From Gemmatimonadaceae bacterium (GTDB taxonomy: Bacteria; Gemmatimonadota; Gemmatimonadetes; Gemmatimonadales; Gemmatimonadaceae): 64,000 nucleotides of DNA. The stretch covers positions 2,019,586 through 2,083,585 of the forward strand of contig JAHBVS010000001.1 of assembly GCA_019637445.1 (NCBI GenBank), read 5' to 3'. The notes beneath the pieces were generated by a model. The model saw nothing but the letters and a program-made list of their open reading frames with translations, searched no databases and was not told the origin of the DNA. Below, in pieces: positions 61,619 to 64,000 of this stretch. Both the position numbers and the translations under genes were made by a program. Every line of letters begins with the position of its first letter. Position 1 is the stretch's first letter.

Positions 61619-61692
61619 TGCGCGAGGCGGGATTCGAACCCACGACCTTCGGCTCCGGAGGCCGACGCTCTATCCAGCTGAGCTACTCGCGC
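61619..61692 (-). tRNA. tRNA-Arg (anticodon CCG)
   Basis: The 74-base cloverleaf on the minus strand has acceptor GCGCGAG (61692-61686) pairing with CTCGCGC, D-arm GCTC-AGCTGGAT-AGAGC, anticodon stem TCGGC/GCCGA around loop CTCCGGA (anticodon CCG, reading CGG), and T-arm GTGGG-TTCGAAT-CCCGC. Discriminator A at 61619. CCA is not encoded, so it must be added by the CCA enzyme. Confidence 0.96.
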
Positions 61693-61851
61693 GAACCGTG
61701 AAACCTAGTCCGCTCGGCTGCCACGGGGTAGGTGGCCGGGGTCGCCGGGCCCTCTGCTGGGATGCGGCACCACGCCCCGCGGGCTATTGTATGCACACCC
61801 CGCCAGGGCGCGAGTCGCCCGCGCATCCCCCGAATACAAGAGGACTGCCTG

Positions 61852-63102
61852 ATGTCGGCCACCTTCGCGCCCATTGACGCCGCAACCATCACCGCACTGA
61901 ACGGTGGGAGCGAGCAGGCGCTGGAGACGATCTATCGCTCCAACTACGACTGGCTCCTGGCCCGTGCACTGGAACGGCTGAAGGGCGAGGACGCGGCCGC
62001 ACCGCGGCTGCTCATCGCCACGCTGCGCGAGTTCTGGGCCGAGCGCGACGGCTTCCACAATAGCGGCGAGATCGAGGCCTTCTTCAACGAGGAGATGCGC
62101 CATCGCGCCCGCGCGACGCGCGCGCGTATGGCCGCGGTCCACCGTTTCGAGAAGGCCGAGGGGGTCCAGGCGAGCGCCCACGCCGCGCCGAGCGCCGATG
62201 CGATCTGGCGCGACCTGGTCGCGGAGCTGCACAAGCCGCAGGTCGACGCCGCGACCGCCGCCAAGCGGCGCCGTGAGCATAGCTCGCACGGGGTCGCCGA
62301 ACACATCAACACCGTCGCCAAGCGCGGCAACTGGAAGACGCCCGTCATCATCGCCGTGGTCGCGGCCGTCATGGCATTGGGCGGCGCCTATTGGTTCGGT
62401 ATGGCCAGCCGCGCCTCCGTCATCAACCAGATGCTCGGCTCGGCGGAGGCGGAGCAGATCTCGACTCGCGCCGGCCAGCTGGGCAGCGTGACCTTGGGCG
62501 ACGCCAGCGTCGCCAACCTCGGTCCCGAGAGCCGGCTCGTCATCGTCCCCGAGTTCGGCGCCAAGTATCGCACGCTCACCGTCTCGGGTACTGCGCGATT
62601 CCGTGTGGCAAGCGGCAATCCCGAGCAGTTCGAGGCCAGGCTGGGCGACGTCTCCGTCTTCTCCTCCGGCGGTGTCGTCACGGTTCGTGACTATGCCGAG
62701 GAGATGATCCGCGTGGTGCGCGTCGACTCCGGCAGCGCCCGCATCAAGGTGGGTGATGCCGAGCAGACGCTTGCCGAAGGCGCGGCCGTGACCATCGACC
62801 GCGACGGCAACTCGCAGGCAGCCAGCGCCGCCGACGTCCAGCGCGAACTGAGCTGGACCGAGAATCGCCTCGTGATGCAGGAGCTTCCGGTCAGCGACGC
62901 GCTGCAGAAGCTGTATCGCTGGTACGGACTCGACATCATGTTGGCTGACTCCGCCTCAGCGGCGAAGCCCGTCTCGATGGATGTGCCACTTGAGTCGTCG
63001 CAGGCAGCCATCAGCGCCATCGAGCAGGCGGCGCAGCTGCGCTTCGAGTGGGTGAACAACCGGATGACGTTCCAGGCCGCGACCGGCCGCCGGGCGAGAT
63101 GA
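61852..63102 (+). CDS. Sigma2-like / FecR / STN fusion membrane protein
   Basis: 416 residues from ATG 61852, with AGAGGA 8 bases upstream. Residues 10-95 resemble ECF sigma region 2 (ITALNGGSEQALETIYRSNY, APRLLIATLREFWAERDGF) with no region 4. A membrane helix lies at 163-184, a FecR-type beta domain at about 205-310 (SRLVIVPEFGAKYRTLTVSG, FSSGGVVTVRDYA), and an STN/secretin-like domain at 343-410 (LPVSDALQKLYRWYGLDIML). Normally sigma and FecR are separate proteins. Its stop overlaps the next gene (ATGA). Confidence 0.72.
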   Translation: MSATFAPIDAATITALNGGSEQALETIYRSNYDWLLARALERLKGEDAAAPRLLIATLREFWAERDGFHNSGEIEAFFNEEMRHRARATRARMAAVHRFEKAEGVQASAHAAPSADAIWRDLVAELHKPQVDAATAAKRRREHSSHGVAEHINTVAKRGNWKTPVIIAVVAAVMALGGAYWFGMASRASVINQMLGSAEAEQISTRAGQLGSVTLGDASVANLGPESRLVIVPEFGAKYRTLTVSGTARFRVASGNPEQFEARLGDVSVFSSGGVVTVRDYAEEMIRVVRVDSGSARIKVGDAEQTLAEGAAVTIDRDGNSQAASAADVQRELSWTENRLVMQELPVSDALQKLYRWYGLDIMLADSASAAKPVSMDVPLESSQAAISAIEQAAQLRFEWVNNRMTFQAATGRRAR

Positions 63103-64000
63103 GCCGCGCGCTCCGCCGCCTGAGGGCCGCAGCGGGGGCCCTCGTGTTGCTGCTGTCGCCAGCGGCCCTGCTCGGACAGCGTGTCTCCGGTCAGGTAAAG
63201 CTTCCCGGCGGCGCGACCGGCGGCGGAGGCGTGATTGTGGTTGCGCAGGACAGCGCGGGCACTGAAGTGCTGCGCGTTGTGACCAGCGACGACGGACGCT
63301 ACGCCTTGCCCCTTCCGCGAGCGGGCTACACCCGCGTCGTGCTGGAGCGCGTTGGGTACGAGCGTACGGTCGCGCTGGAACAGGCGGTCGCGGCCGGCGA
63401 GATCGTGTCGCTGGATCCCACGCTGGGCGCCAGCGTTCGGGTGCTGCCGCTGCGCTCATCCGTGGCCCCGAGCTCCTGCGGCAACTCGGCCGTGGACCAG
63501 ACTTACGTCGCGACTTTGATGGACGAGGTACGAAAGGCCATTACGGCGGCGCACCTCACGTCCACTCGGCAGGGCGTCGTCGCACGCTGGGCCGTGACCG
63601 ACCACCGGCTCGCGGCCAACGCGCGCGATACGGCGCGCTTCCTGATCGCGCGCCGCAGTGGAGCGCCGGTCGCGGCGTTCGGCACTCCCGTATTGGGGGA
63701 GCTGCAGCGTTCCGGCTATGTGGTGGTCGCCGGCAAGGACCGGATCTTCCGCGGCTTCGACCTGACGACGTTGCTGTCGCCTTGGTTCGCGAGCTCCTAC
63801 TGCTTCACGGCGCGCGAAGGGTCGGCGACCGCATTCACCGTGAGCTTCGAGCCGAAGGAACGGAAGCGGGACTACGTGGACGTCGAGGGCACCCTGCTTA
63901 TTGAACGCGCTACGATGGCCCTGCAGGAGATCAACTACCGGTACGTAGGACTCACGTCGGATGAAGACAAGCGCGACGGAGGTGGGCGGGTCGGCTTCGC
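63099..64000 (+). CDS. Secreted protein with carboxypeptidase regulatory-like domain (3' truncated by window edge)
   Basis: At least 300 residues, frame open to the last base. Signal peptide about 1-26 (LLLSPAALLGQ), then a carboxypeptidase D regulatory-like beta domain (VSGQVKLPGG, VTSDDGRYALPLPRAG, VVLERVGYERTV) as in TonB-linked and surface proteins. A longer mixed domain follows with DQTYVATLMDEVRKAIT and YVVVAGKDRIFRGFDL, plus Cys residues that could pair. Coupled to the sigma2/FecR fusion, so it may be its signal source or client. Function unknown. Confidence 0.75.
   Translation, partial: MSRALRRLRAAAGALVLLLSPAALLGQRVSGQVKLPGGATGGGGVIVVAQDSAGTEVLRVVTSDDGRYALPLPRAGYTRVVLERVGYERTVALEQAVAAGEIVSLDPTLGASVRVLPLRSSVAPSSCGNSAVDQTYVATLMDEVRKAITAAHLTSTRQGVVARWAVTDHRLAANARDTARFLIARRSGAPVAAFGTPVLGELQRSGYVVVAGKDRIFRGFDLTTLLSPWFASSYCFTAREGSATAFTVSFEPKERKRDYVDVEGTLLIERATMALQEINYRYVGLTSDEDKRDGGGRVGF

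Overview
The window is high-GC, densely coded, diderm bacterial DNA. It has lipid A export and acylation genes (MsbA, LpxL), lipoprotein maturation (Lgt), several outer-membrane barrels, Tat and Sec signal peptides, RF3, Rho, and many GTG starts with ATGA, GTGA or TGATG stop/start overlaps. The gene mix (DUF5916 barrel protein, Tat-exported TldD proteins, ECF/anti-sigma modules, Lys/Ala-rich tails) suggests Gemmatimonadota or a close relative. That is an inference from gene content; no rRNA is present to prove it.

Layout. 3-2246: 3' part of a DUF5916 outer-membrane protein. 2294-13376, all minus: a long housekeeping run, transcribed yebC, ruvC, ruvA, ruvB, queA, yajC, def, fmt, rsmB, rpe, tlpA-like, ybbR-like, tsaD, lgt (recombination, tRNA modification, N-terminal formyl/deformyl processing, secretion). 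13502-17262, minus: a TPR/CsgG-like protein coupled to a barrel protein, a lone DnaB C-terminal-type ATPase and a small hypothetical. 17358-23822, plus: MsbA-like exporter, LpxL-like acyltransferase, class V aminotransferase, RF3 and a secreted protein. tyrS is divergent from 25251-32599, plus: PBP1A, amidohydrolase, ilvE, HNH nuclease, ECF sigma, a zf-HC2/YCII-like anti-sigma and a secreted unknown.

32628-37914, minus: NtrY-like kinase, small coiled-coil protein, sigma-54 regulator, a bactofilin-like/Omp85-like barrel protein and a DUF4390-like protein. 38136-39803: a NYN/OST-HTH RNA-associated protein with its own promoter, leader and strong terminator. 39917-43296, minus: threonine catabolism (tdh, kbl) plus a coupled periplasmic rhodanese; a 157-bp inverted-repeat element sits between tdh and kbl. 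43382-48410: a membrane histidine kinase, and a stand-alone formate dehydrogenase alpha subunit on the other strand.

48518-54680: two tandem TldD/TldE pairs in which both TldD proteins carry twin-arginine signals, followed by a 21-residue Lys/Ala micropeptide. A 55-residue small protein lies on the opposite strand at 54873-55040. The remainder holds a methyltransferase-like protein, mutM, an RlmI-type methyltransferase, aroH, mltG, ruvX, rho, tRNA-Arg(CCG), and a sigma2-like/FecR/STN fusion coupled to a secreted carboxypeptidase-regulatory-like protein that runs off the end.

The least conventional parts are the Tat-exported TldD/TldE tandem with its adjacent mini-proteins, two unusual sigma/anti-sigma architectures (31056-31727 and 61852-63102), the palindromic element at 42105-42261, and the NYN protein with a histone-H1-like tail. 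No gene-free stretch exceeds about 220 bases. No rRNA, CRISPR array, transposase or phage gene was seen.
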